From positions 1,612,001 to 1,676,000 of the forward strand of contig CP048485.1 of the NCBI GenBank assembly GCA_025560025.1: 64,000 bases of DNA. Direction: 5' to 3'. The notes under the pieces are model-generated. The model had not been told where the DNA came from. It ran no database searches and saw only the letters and a list, made by a program, of their open reading frames with translations. The DNA comes from Agrobacterium tumefaciens. GTDB taxonomy: Bacteria; Pseudomonadota; Alphaproteobacteria; Rhizobiales; Rhizobiaceae. The translations under genes were made by a program, and so were the position numbers. Below, one piece after another: positions 34,562 through 41,571 of the stretch. Positions within the stretch are counted from its first letter, which is position 1. Every line of letters begins with the position of its first letter.

Positions 34562-35268
34562 CGACGGGCGAACAGAGCGATGGCATGCATTCGCGCGACG
34601 AGGTTCTCGCCGGCGAATATGTGCTTGGCGTGTTGCCGATCGAGAAGCGGCGCGAGGTTGAACGCCGCCTGCAGGACGACAAGGCCTTCGCGCAACTCGT
34701 CCAGCGCTGGGAGATGGAATTCTCCGACTTCAACGCCGATTATGAAGAACAGATGCCGGGCGCAACTGTTCTTGCCCGCATAGAGGAACGGCTGTTCGGC
34801 CGCAGGGATATCCACGCCAATGGCAGCCTGTGGAGTTCGGCATCCTTCTGGCGGTGGATATCGGTCGCCACAAGCGCAACCGCCGTCGCCGCGGTTGTTT
34901 ACGCCGCCTTCCCGGACAGATGGCAGGGGACCACCCCTCTCGTCGCCGAACTCGCAACAACGGACAGCCAGGTCAATCTCCTCGCCTCCTACGATGCGGA
35001 ATCGGGACGGATGCGCATCGTTCCCGTCGCAACCGGCAAGATCGATGAAAAGTCGCTGGAACTGTGGCTCGTGATGGATGGCGGCAAGACGCGCTCGCTC
35101 GGCGTATTCCAGCCCGGCGCAAACGGCGATCTCATCATTCCCGCAGATATGCGTGGCAATATCGGCGAAGGCACGACCTTCGCCATCAGCGTCGAGCCCT
35201 TCGGTGGCTCACCAACCGGTCAGGCGACCGGTCCCGTCATCGCCGTGGGCACCGCACGCCACCTGTGA
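34558..35268 (+). CDS. membrane anti-sigma factor (RskA-like)
   Basis: This 236-aa protein has its ATG overlapping the sigma factor stop (ATGA). The cytosolic N-terminus (HSRDEVLAGEYVLGVLPIEK, then RREVERRLQDD) is the helical sigma-binding type without a zinc-binding HxxxCxxC motif. One membrane helix lies at about 97-118. The extracytoplasmic RskA-type domain includes SLELWLVMDGGKTRSLGVFQ. It would hold the sigma factor inactive at the membrane until a signal arrives, probably through regulated proteolysis. Confidence 0.85.
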   Translation: MTTGEQSDGMHSRDEVLAGEYVLGVLPIEKRREVERRLQDDKAFAQLVQRWEMEFSDFNADYEEQMPGATVLARIEERLFGRRDIHANGSLWSSASFWRWISVATSATAVAAVVYAAFPDRWQGTTPLVAELATTDSQVNLLASYDAESGRMRIVPVATGKIDEKSLELWLVMDGGKTRSLGVFQPGANGDLIIPADMRGNIGEGTTFAISVEPFGGSPTGQATGPVIAVGTARHL

Positions 35269-35371
35269 GACGATTGAAAGCCCATTCATGAGTTTGCCAC
35301 TTCATGCGCAAACAAGAAAAGATGCACAGGCTCCAATCGCCGCAGAAAGAAAGTTCAGCGGCGGCTCTCAT

Positions 35372-35737
35372 TCATTCTCCATGTCGGCTGCGGTGATGCA
35401 ACCATGGCATCTCCACCGGCGAGACAAAGTATGTGATGCCGTGGACATCATCTTTCCAAACCAGATAAGCGGACATGCAGCGTGTCTCCGGGAGGAATCC
35501 GATATGGGGTTCGACAAGAAACCGTCCCTCTGATCCGGCGCGGCGTCCAGCATCGAGCGCTTCCCAATAAAAATCCTCAAATTCCTGGAGATCGGCAAGG
35601 CGGGAACGCCGAAGGGAGCGTTCCTTCTCTTTGCAGAAGACAGTCGCCAATTTGGCCCTGTAATCGTTACATGGCGTCAACGTCTCCCAATCAACGTCAA
35701 GCGTCTGTACGCTGTAGGCAAATAGATCAGTGATCAT
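35372..35737 (-). CDS. hypothetical protein, 121 aa
   Basis: The protein is read from the ATG at 35737 with GAAGG upstream; a GTG at 35749 in the same frame is less likely. It starts MITDLFAYSVQTLDVDWETL. It is soluble, aromatic-rich and acidic, with a conserved-looking middle (LQEFEDFYWEALDAGRRAGS), and I do not recognise the family. It begins 12 nt after the stop of a 45-aa membrane protein gene on the same strand, so the two are probably co-expressed in the accessory cluster. Confidence 0.6.
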   Translation of the reverse strand: MITDLFAYSVQTLDVDWETLTPCNDYRAKLATVFCKEKERSLRRSRLADLQEFEDFYWEALDAGRRAGSEGRFLVEPHIGFLPETRCMSAYLVWKDDVHGITYFVSPVEMPWLHHRSRHGE

Positions 35738-35749
35738 GTCAGCCTTCAC

Positions 35750-35887
35750 TTAACGCACAACAGCGTAAATAGCGGGCGCAACGACGAGAAAAATCGATCC
35801 AGATACGACTACGCCCAAGACAATAAATTCCCACAGAAAGCGTGCTATCGATCGTTGCTGCATCGAAATCGGTATTTTTGGTGACAT
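35750..35887 (-). CDS. small membrane protein, 45 aa
   Basis: This is a 45-residue frame from the ATG at 35887. It starts MSPKIPISMQQRSIARFLWE and continues with the hydrophobic span FIVLGVVVSGSIFLVVAPAI. GAGG lies 8 nt before the ATG. Codon use (TCA, CCA, AAA, ATA) is more AT-rich than in the neighbouring core genes, suggesting recent acquisition. It is immediately upstream of the 121-aa gene. Function is unknown. Confidence 0.6.
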   Translation of the reverse strand: MSPKIPISMQQRSIARFLWEFIVLGVVVSGSIFLVVAPAIYAVVR

Positions 35888-35934
35888 ATCGTAACCTCAG
35901 ATTCTAACCGCCATCCGACTTGATACGGTCTCGA

Positions 35935-36189
35935 TTAGTGCGTTGTTTTTTCGCGACTGAAGACGTCTCCAACCTCGAGGTGCTGCTCTCCGGTCAAAGA
36001 CTGAATCTCGTCAGCACTGGCATTGCCCTCCATCTTCGCAAAACGCAGCGCGGCTTCTTTGTCGATAAAAAGCCCCCCTATGAGACCGAGCTTGTCGGAG
36101 ACGAGCCAGCAGCCTGTCCTGTTTTGGCCCACGGTGAATCGAAAGATGTTTCGCCGCTTGGGTTGAGACACTTTCATTTTTCGTTGCAT
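35935..36189 (-). CDS. hypothetical protein, 84 aa
   Basis: The protein is read from the ATG at 36189 with CAGGA upstream. A long extension to 36543 in the same frame runs through neighbouring genes and is not used. It starts MQRKMKVSQPKRRNIFRFTV. The middle, TGCWLVSDKLGLIGGLFIDK, then EAALRFAKMEGN, resembles small DUF2188-like folds in which a W-x-V..GG-x-F hairpin is followed by an Ala-rich helix. No firm family assignment can be made. It lies 47 nt upstream of the 45-aa gene on the same strand. Confidence 0.6.
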   Translation of the reverse strand: MQRKMKVSQPKRRNIFRFTVGQNRTGCWLVSDKLGLIGGLFIDKEAALRFAKMEGNASADEIQSLTGEQHLEVGDVFSREKTTH

Positions 36190-36248
36190 GATCGAGTCCT
36201 GTCGGGAAAAGGTTTTTTCAATGCCGCTTGGCAGAAGGTTGCAGCTTC

Positions 36249-36443
36249 TTACTGAACCGACTGCATGATCAGCGACACGGCCAGCAGCAGCCCGCCGACA
36301 ACCGCCAGCAGGCGGAAAAACATTGAGACATCGGTGGACGCTCTGCGTCTGATTGGCGGCACCCGCGGATTGGTTTTGTCTGACATCACTCTCCTGCGAA
36401 GTTCCGCCTGTAATCGATAATAAAGACCCAAGGGCTGGTTCAT
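36249..36443 (-). CDS. small single-pass membrane protein, 64 aa
   Basis: The frame starts MNQPLGLYYRLQAELRRRVM at 36443 (GGAG 8 nt upstream). A second start at 36386, preceded by a very good AGGAGA, would give a 45-aa product starting MSDKTNPRVPPIRRRASTDV. Both forms end with one membrane helix (MFFRLLAVVGGLLLAVSLIM). The gene follows the DapA-like gene by 44 nt. Function is unknown. Confidence 0.55.
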   Translation of the reverse strand: MNQPLGLYYRLQAELRRRVMSDKTNPRVPPIRRRASTDVSMFFRLLAVVGGLLLAVSLIMQSVQ

Positions 36444-36487
36444 TTCCAAAACTCCAAAAGCGATTGAGGGTTGTGACTAGAAAGCAG

Positions 36488-37483
36488 TTATTGACGGGAG
36501 AAGGCGGAGCGCTGGTCGTTGGAGTTGTCAGCCACCCATCCATCGGCCCGGGCGACCTTTGCTTCGTAGATCAGGTTGCTTTGATTGGCGCTGGTCGTGA
36601 TTCTCCGCATCGACTTAAGCGCCAGCAGAATGTTTTCTGCCGTCTCCCCATCAACGCCGGTCAGCGGTAGCCGCACCCCATCGTTGATGCCTCGCAAGCA
36701 CGACAATGCGGACTTGAGGACAGCGGCCTGGCTCTCATGCGCAAATGCTTTTAATAGCAATTGCAACTGCCGATGCACCTGACGTGCCGGCTCCAGATCG
36801 CCGCGTCTTATCGCGCGGTGCATGAAGACCACGGCTGACGGGCATATGTTTGCCACCGCCGAAATGGAACCATCGCAACGTGCAATGCTTTCGAAGGGCC
36901 CGCTCTCATCTTCTATGAAGTGGGCAATGTTTTCGACGCTTCGATCCTTGCCGATGGTCGCAGATGACGAATCCCAGGCGTCGTCTACAACACCAATGAC
37001 GGCGGGTATTCGCAGCAGAAGACGAAGTGTCTCCGACTTGATTTCGACACCCGCATGATATGGGTCGTTGTGGATGACAATCGGTATCGTCGTTGCCGTC
37101 GTGACCCTTTCAAAATGCTGTATGATCCCCTTCTGGCCGGGACGGTTGTAATATGGCTGCACAATCAGAGCGGCATCCGCGCCGAGTTGTTCCGCTTCCG
37201 ACGTTCTCTGGCATGTCGTCTCCGTACTGCAGGTGCCCGTTGCCGCGATGATCGGAATGCGTCCTCTGGAAATGTGCACGGCACGGCTTATCAGGCTCCG
37301 GCGCTCCACGGCTGACAACGTTGTTCCTTCCCCGATCAGGGAATTGACCACCAGCCCTTCAACACCTTCTTCTATCTGCCATTCCACGATGTGATCGAAG
37401 GCTGCGTAGTCTACCTGTCCTTTAAGGAATGGGGTAACGAGAGGCGTCATCACGCCGCCGGGCAAAAGCCTTTTCGCTGTCAT
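36488..37483 (-). CDS. DapA-family (beta/alpha)8 protein lacking the catalytic lysine
   Basis: This 331-aa protein belongs to the dihydrodipicolinate synthase/N-acetylneuraminate lyase family: MTPLVTPF near residues 12-19, QPYYNRPGQKGIIQHF at 109-124. Key catalytic positions have changed. The Schiff-base lysine motif (usually GIKEA) reads VIGVVDDAW, the Tyr of YNxPGRT is HNDPYH, and the GTTGE loop reads SLIGE. It is therefore unlikely to be a working DapA. It is 331 rather than about 293 residues long, with a C-terminal tail. AAGGAAGG precedes the ATG, and the start lies one base after the upstream stop. Confidence 0.82.
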   Translation of the reverse strand: MTAKRLLPGGVMTPLVTPFLKGQVDYAAFDHIVEWQIEEGVEGLVVNSLIGEGTTLSAVERRSLISRAVHISRGRIPIIAATGTCSTETTCQRTSEAEQLGADAALIVQPYYNRPGQKGIIQHFERVTTATTIPIVIHNDPYHAGVEIKSETLRLLLRIPAVIGVVDDAWDSSSATIGKDRSVENIAHFIEDESGPFESIARCDGSISAVANICPSAVVFMHRAIRRGDLEPARQVHRQLQLLLKAFAHESQAAVLKSALSCLRGINDGVRLPLTGVDGETAENILLALKSMRRITTSANQSNLIYEAKVARADGWVADNSNDQRSAFSRQ

Positions 37484-37484
37484 G

Positions 37485-37886
37485 TCAATGATCCTTCCTT
37501 TTTTGCGATGTGCTTGGGTTTCGCAGCCTCTTCGAGAGCGTGAGCAGCGCCAGGAACAGAGCGCTTTCCAGATCCTCATGGAGGGCGGTCGACTTTCTCC
37601 GCGATCCTCCCAGCATGACGGAGGTGGAACAAAACCAGCCTCGATCGGTACGCCGCAATGTCTCAAGACTTACGGGCGGGCTTTGAGCAGATATCGCGAG
37701 CAGCAGCGCATCGAAAATTGCGTTGGCCTGTAGCAAAACCCGAAACCGCCTCCCGGTGGAATTGTCAGGAGAACAGAGTTCAGGCAGCGCACCCTTCATG
37801 AAAGACCAGACGTGCTCTTCACGGACTTTCGAACCATTCAGGATACGATTTTGAAGGCTTGCTGTATCTGGACAATCTTGGTGCAT
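37485..37886 (-). CDS. hypothetical protein coupled to the DapA-like gene, 133 aa
   Basis: The protein starts MHQDCPDTASLQNRILNGSK and ends with a basic tail. The middle is helical (RVLLQANAIFDALLLAISAQ and HEDLESALFLALLTLSKRL). No family is recognised and the ribosome-binding site is weak. The main support is context: its TGA is separated from the DapA-like ATG by a single base (TGACATG), the signature of translational coupling. It would be the first gene of the minus-strand accessory cluster. Confidence 0.5.
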   Translation of the reverse strand: MHQDCPDTASLQNRILNGSKVREEHVWSFMKGALPELCSPDNSTGRRFRVLLQANAIFDALLLAISAQSPPVSLETLRRTDRGWFCSTSVMLGGSRRKSTALHEDLESALFLALLTLSKRLRNPSTSQKRKDH

Positions 37887-38171
37887 CGGAGCTGCTTCAT
37901 CTGAACATGCTCCACCCTAGTGCCAATCATCATAGGATTTCGATTGGCCTGCGCCGTCTAAGAAATAAAGAAACCATAAGAACACCGCCGGACATTCCGT
38001 CCGGGTGTCTCCAATGCCGCGCACTGGCGCGGTTTCCATCAACGCTGGAGAATACAGTGATTTTTACGGCCAACACTGCTTGATGTCACCGCATGCGATT
38101 ACACGGAGCGCGCGCGAAAAAACGCGGCAAAATAAGCGTATGCTGGACGTGAATGATCGTTCGGGAAAAAG

Positions 38172-38218
38172 TGGAGCGGGTAGCGGGAATCGAACCCGCG
38201 TATTCAGCTCGGAAGGCT
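38172..38218. repeat. attachment-site copy: duplicated 3' end of tRNA-Gly
   Basis: These 47 bp repeat the 3' half of the tRNA-Gly gene (40214-40260) in the same orientation with one mismatch, C at 38210 against T at 40252. The match includes the T arm, the acceptor strand and the encoded CCA, and stops in the anticodon stem. This is the outer attachment site of the integrated element, not a tRNA gene. Confidence 0.85.
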
Positions 38219-38313
38219 TCCATATTGTTCAATGATGTCAATGGTGCCGTGTCACTATGTATTTTTTACGTTCCTCTCCGAACATGAATAGAGGACACGT
38301 TTTGTTCACGGTG

Positions 38314-38341
38314 TTGACTCCCTCCCCACCTATCCCATAAT
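38314..38341 (+). promoter_or_regulatory. housekeeping-type promoter inside the remnant element
   Basis: TTGACT (38314-38319) and CATAAT (38336-38341) are 16 nt apart and lie 73 nt upstream of the GTG start at 38414. Both boxes are close to the sigma-70 consensus. Confidence 0.6.
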
Positions 38342-38413
38342 CAGGTTCAGCGCAGGGCGGCGCGCATCACAACATCAAGGGAAAACGAAACTCTGTCACA
38401 GGAGGGAAAGCCC

Positions 38414-38782
38414 GTGCGCGAAGATGAGAAATACCAGCCTAAGCTTGAATCGAAATTGATGTGGCCCGATCTGGTTTGCCCAACTACCGGCGGCATCGTG
38501 CAAATGTATACCGCCAAGATAGAGGGTATACAGGCCGCCGCGATCAGAAGAGAAATGGCCGGCCAGAGTAAGGGCATGTGGGTGTGGTCTGGATGCGATG
38601 CCGTTCCATTTAATCGTCTGAGCGACGGGCGCCTTGACCAGGGAATGGAGAAGACCGCCCGGCTTGCCGTTCAACGAGCGGAAGAATACTTCTTCGCGCT
38701 GATGCCTTCCCCGATACGGGCGAAATGCCGTGTGAAGATCAACAATAAATGGGATCCGGACAATGAGCGATCAGACCAATAA
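38414..38782 (+). CDS. hypothetical protein, 122 aa (GTG start)
   Basis: The GTG at 38414 has an excellent ribosome-binding site, GGAGGG, 7 nt upstream. The protein starts (M)REDEKYQPKLESKLMWPDLV. It has a short conserved-looking central part (MAGQSKGMWVWSGCDAVPFN) and a helical C-terminal half (QGMEKTARLAVQRAEEYFFA). No family is recognised. It lies within the tRNA-Gly element behind a good promoter. Confidence 0.65.
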   Translation: MREDEKYQPKLESKLMWPDLVCPTTGGIVQMYTAKIEGIQAAAIRREMAGQSKGMWVWSGCDAVPFNRLSDGRLDQGMEKTARLAVQRAEEYFFALMPSPIRAKCRVKINNKWDPDNERSDQ

Positions 38783-38927
38783 GGCCGGTGACGGCATCCA
38801 CGAGAACCATTGGTGCGAGCATCCGGGGTGTAAGGAATGGGGCGGCTTCGGGTATTCTTGATCGAAGGCCGACAAGTCATCCTGGCATTGCTGGGTGCAT
38901 TGTCCGTACAAGGAGCCGCCCAGATGA
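38763..38927 (+). pseudogene. Cys/His-rich small protein gene disrupted by an in-frame TGA
   Basis: An ATG at 38763 encodes 32 residues ending ENHWCEHPGCKEWGGFGYS, then TGA at 38859. Past the stop the same frame continues SKADKSSWHCWVHCPYKEPP until a second TGA at 38925. The two halves together have the zinc-ribbon-like layout W-C-x-x-(H/P)-x-C ... W-x-C-x-x-H-C of small rhizobial proteins, so the first TGA looks like a nonsense mutation (for example from CGA). Readthrough cannot be excluded. It overlaps the 3' end of the 122-aa gene by 20 bp. Confidence 0.55.
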
Positions 38928-39034
38928 TAACTCGCGTCGCTCGACAGAAGCGCGAGGCCGAAGCATTGGCCGTTAGGGCGAATCCCCGTTACCAAATATT
39001 GCCACCATCGCTACCGAGGCAACTCGTCCTATAA
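38923..39034 (+). CDS. possible 36-aa protein
   Basis: An ATG at 38923 with AAGGAG 8 nt upstream overlaps the terminal stop of the disrupted Cys/His gene (ATGA). It encodes MITRVARQKREAEALAVRAN followed by a Pro/Leu-rich tail. No family is recognised. The start signal and the overlap are good; the length makes it tentative. Confidence 0.35.
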
Positions 39035-39122
39035 TCGTCGTGCGCACTGGAAATGTCCTCGACCGTCGCAAGCCACAATTGAGCATTCACCCCTGGTTAA
39101 GATCGCAAACGTCATTGTCCAT

Positions 39123-39147
39123 GGAACTGCGACGCTTTGTCGACGTT
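39123..39147 (+). promoter_or_regulatory. EcfG-type general stress promoter upstream of the lipoprotein gene
   Basis: GGAAC (39123-39127), 16 nt, CGTT (39144-39147). This is an exact match to the general-stress consensus, 25 nt upstream of the ATG at 39173. Confidence 0.75.
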
Positions 39148-39172
39148 AAGTCACTCATCGGGAGTCGAAATC

Positions 39173-39526
39173 ATGAGACTATTAAGCTTAGCAATTGGTA
39201 TGTTGTCCGTCGGTATCCTCTCTGGATGCGTGGATGACAGCGGATATCAATCGGGCGGTTACTACGCGTCGAGCGTTCAGTATCGTTCCAATGAGCGTGA
39301 ACGATACTACCGCGACTACGACCGGCGCAATTACAATCGTCGCGACTATGTGCGTCGTGACCGTGACCGCCATGATTATGTTCGACCGGAGAGGGGGCCG
39401 CAAAGAGATCCTTCCGGAAACAGCAGAGAATGGATCGATCAAGGCGGTGGCAGAGGGTACGAGCGAGCCGTCGTCAACGGGCAGGTCATTTACAGGACGG
39501 GGAAACACGTCCAGCCGGGCAACTAA
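39173..39526 (+). CDS. small Arg/Tyr/Asp-rich lipoprotein
   Basis: The protein is 117 aa from the ATG at 39173 (GGGAG upstream). A lipoprotein signal ends in LSGC (MRLLSLAIGMLSVGILSGCV). Then comes a low-complexity stretch of RDY-type repeats (RDYDRRNYNRRDYVRRDRDR). A short folded-looking C-terminal module with REWIDQGGGRGYERAVVNGQ follows. It is probably anchored in the outer membrane. The EcfG-type promoter suggests stress induction; function is unknown. Confidence 0.75.
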   Translation: MRLLSLAIGMLSVGILSGCVDDSGYQSGGYYASSVQYRSNERERYYRDYDRRNYNRRDYVRRDRDRHDYVRPERGPQRDPSGNSREWIDQGGGRGYERAVVNGQVIYRTGKHVQPGN

Positions 39527-39888
39527 AAGCACGCCGCCAGGTACTGCAGATCGAAGGGCGAACCATCGACTTGGCGCTTTCTGGGCGCACTACCCGCACA
39601 AGGATACTGTCAAGGTTGGGGGCGTTCCAAACGGTCAAGCCGATGCGAAATGATCTCCCACATGCGCTCCTGCTCAGATCGGGGCACTATGTCATTCCGG
39701 ATGGCGGCGATGGAGCTTTCCATTCTTTGCCGATCTTCCGCGCCTCGTGCTTACCGCCAATCCATCTCTTGGCGCGAAACAGTCTTATCGGAAAACAGGC
39801 TAAAGGTGCCTTCAATGCGGTCTTGGCGGTTACTGAGCGTGCAATAGACGAATGTACCGGCGGCGATAAGCATCGCAGAGCACACGCC

Positions 39889-40173
39889 GGCCGCCTCGTG
39901 ATAGATGAAGACTACGGAAAGCCCTACTGGGATAATCGATACACCGAGAAATTTAAGAAGGTGAGAAATGCTGCCGGCGTTCCATCAAACGTGTGGTCGA
40001 TGGACTCTCGCGCTGGTGCTGTTTCAGAAACAGTCGAAGCGACGGGATCGCTGGAAGCCGCAAGAGATTTGGCAACGCACACGACGACAAAGACGACTAG
40101 GCGCTACAGCCGTGGCGATGGTTTGGAAACGAGCAGGAAGATAGCCGAAGCCAGAGAGAAAAACAGAACCTGA
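39889..40173 (+). pseudogene. tyrosine recombinase (integrase), C-terminal remnant
   Basis: The last 95 residues of an otherwise unrelated reading frame match the catalytic end of phage-type integrases. RLVIDEDYGKPYWDNRYTEK leads into VWSMDSRAGAVSETVEATGS, which carries the second catalytic Arg. LATHTTTKTTRRYSRG then carries the His and the nucleophilic Tyr. The core-binding domain and the first Arg region are absent, so the gene is truncated. It ends 40 bp from the tRNA-Gly 3' end, the usual place of an integrase next to its attachment site. Confidence 0.75.
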
Positions 40174-40213
40174 CACGTTCTGACACGGCATTGATGTAAG
40201 TTGTTGAAAAATA

Positions 40214-40287
40214 TGGAGCGGGTAGCGGGAATCGAACCCGCGTATTCAGCTTGGAAGGCTGCTGCTCTACCATTGAGCTATACCCGC
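40214..40287 (-). tRNA. tRNA-Gly (TCC anticodon)
   Basis: The minus strand reads GCGGGTATAGCTCAATGG, an anticodon loop CTTCCAA and a 3' end CTACCCGCTCCA with CCA encoded, 74 nt in total. The 7-bp acceptor stem GCGGGTA/TACCCGC is perfect. Its 3' 47 nt are duplicated at 38172-38218, marking it as an integration target that stayed intact. Confidence 0.97.
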
Positions 40288-40312
40288 GGTGGTGATTTCG
40301 ATCCGTGCAGAA

Positions 40313-40397
40313 TGGTGGAGGGAGTTGGATTTGAACCAACGTAGGCGTAGCCAACGGATTTACAGTCCGTCCCCTTTAACCACTCGGGCATCCCTCC
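40313..40397 (-). tRNA. tRNA-Tyr (GTA anticodon)
   Basis: An 85-nt class II tRNA with a long variable arm. It starts GGAGGGATGCCCGAGTGG and ends AACTCCCTCCACCA with CCA encoded. The anticodon loop CTGTAAA has GTA. It is 25 nt from tRNA-Gly on the same strand and probably co-transcribed with it. Confidence 0.97.
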
Positions 40398-40607
40398 AGC
40401 TTTCTGCTAGGATCGAGCGACCAAGCTCTTTCAGATTTCGCTGCGGCGAAGCGCCGTTGCGTCGTCTGTGGCGCGTATATGACGGCCTCGTTCGTTTCTG
40501 TCAACACGCCCTTTCACGAATTTTCGGGAAAAAATTCAAACATCTTTACCGCCCTGTGGATTATCGCGGGGGCTGGTATACGCCTCTTCCCGGAGATATA
40601 AGGCGCC

Positions 40608-41495
40608 ATGAGCAAAGACGATCCCAACAACAAATCCACCCGCGACACGCATTACGCCACCTTGCGCCGTGCCGTGCGCGATGCCAAACGCGAGCGGGGC
40701 GAAATTCCAACCCCGCAGCAGCCGAAGCGCAGGAACCGCGGTGCGGATGACTGGAAGCCACCGCAGCTGGCACCCGATCAGGTCCATCTTTACGGCCTGC
40801 ATACCGTGCGTGCGGCGCTTGCCAATCCCGAGCGGCAGCTGATCAAGCTGTCCGTCACCCAGAACGCCCTTGCGCGTCTGGATATCGGCGAAGCGGATGC
40901 CCAGCCCTTCCCGGTCGAGATGGTTTCGCCGCAGGATATCGACAAGGTACTCGGCCCCGAGGCGATTCATCAGGGCGTGATGCTGGAAACCAAGCCGCTG
41001 CCGGTCAAGAAGCTCAACGCCTTGCAGGACAGCCCGCTCATCCTCGTGCTTGATCAGGTGACCGATCCGCATAATGTCGGCGCCATCATGCGCTCGGCAG
41101 TCGCCTTTAATGCCGGCGCCGTCATCACCACCATGCGCCACAGCCCGACCGAGTCAGGTGTGCTGGCGAAATCCGCCTCCGGCGCGCTGGAACTCATCCC
41201 CTATATCCAGGTCACCAATCTGGCCGATGCGCTGGGCGAATTGCACAAGCTCGGCTTCTTCTCCGTGGGACTGGATTCGGAGGGCCCCGCCCCCATCGAA
41301 CAGACCTTCAGCGGCAAAAAGATCGCGCTGGTCCTGGGCGCCGAAGGCAAGGGACTGCGCCAGAAGACACGCGAAACCGTCTCTGCGCTCGCCCGTCTCG
41401 ATATGCCTGGCGAGATCAAATCGCTCAACGTATCGAACGCGGCGGCCATCGCCCTTTACGCAACGCAGCAATTTCTGGGCAAAGCCTCGTCCTGA
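40608..41495 (+). CDS. rlmB: 23S rRNA (guanosine-2'-O-)-methyltransferase RlmB (SpoU family)
   Basis: This 295-aa SpoU-class methyltransferase starts MSKDDPNNKSTRDTHYATLR with a basic, disordered N-terminal extension of about 55 residues. A substrate-binding domain (VHLYGLHTVRAALANPERQL) and the knotted catalytic domain follow: ILVLDQVTDPHNVGAIMRSA, ALVLGAEGKGLRQKTRE and MPGEIKSLNVSNAAAIALYA. It methylates the 2'-OH of a guanosine in 23S rRNA. It begins the plus-strand group after the tRNA pair. Confidence 0.9.
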   Translation: MSKDDPNNKSTRDTHYATLRRAVRDAKRERGEIPTPQQPKRRNRGADDWKPPQLAPDQVHLYGLHTVRAALANPERQLIKLSVTQNALARLDIGEADAQPFPVEMVSPQDIDKVLGPEAIHQGVMLETKPLPVKKLNALQDSPLILVLDQVTDPHNVGAIMRSAVAFNAGAVITTMRHSPTESGVLAKSASGALELIPYIQVTNLADALGELHKLGFFSVGLDSEGPAPIEQTFSGKKIALVLGAEGKGLRQKTRETVSALARLDMPGEIKSLNVSNAAAIALYATQQFLGKASS

Positions 41496-41571
41496 GGCTT
41501 TCCCTTCCTTGCGAAATCGCAAAGCGCAACGCATGCTGCGCCTCTGACATTCGCAAGGAGCAAATTGAGAC

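Larger units (their letters stand above)
38172..40260. mobile_element. 2.04-kb remnant of a tRNA-Gly-integrated element
   Basis: The segment between the 47-bp direct repeats (38172-38218 and 40214-40260) has the layout of an integrative element. A tyrosine-recombinase remnant abuts the intact tRNA gene, and a tRNA 3' fragment marks the far end. Cargo is a 122-aa hypothetical gene, a disrupted Cys/His protein gene, a 36-aa frame and a small lipoprotein gene. The size and the broken integrase suggest a decayed island that can no longer move by itself. Confidence 0.78.

Noticed and set aside
37977..38016. Terminator formed by ACACC-G-CCGGAC / GTCCGG-GTGT
   Set aside because: The stem is present, but no T run follows on either strand and no gene ends nearby in the right orientation.
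38172..38218. A second tRNA-Gly gene
   Set aside because: Only the 3' half is present; the D arm and 5' acceptor strand are missing, so it is an attachment-site duplicate.
38859..38861. TGA as a selenocysteine codon in the Cys/His mini-protein
   Set aside because: There is no selenoprotein family resemblance, and the position fits an ordinary residue between the two halves; nonsense mutation is simpler.
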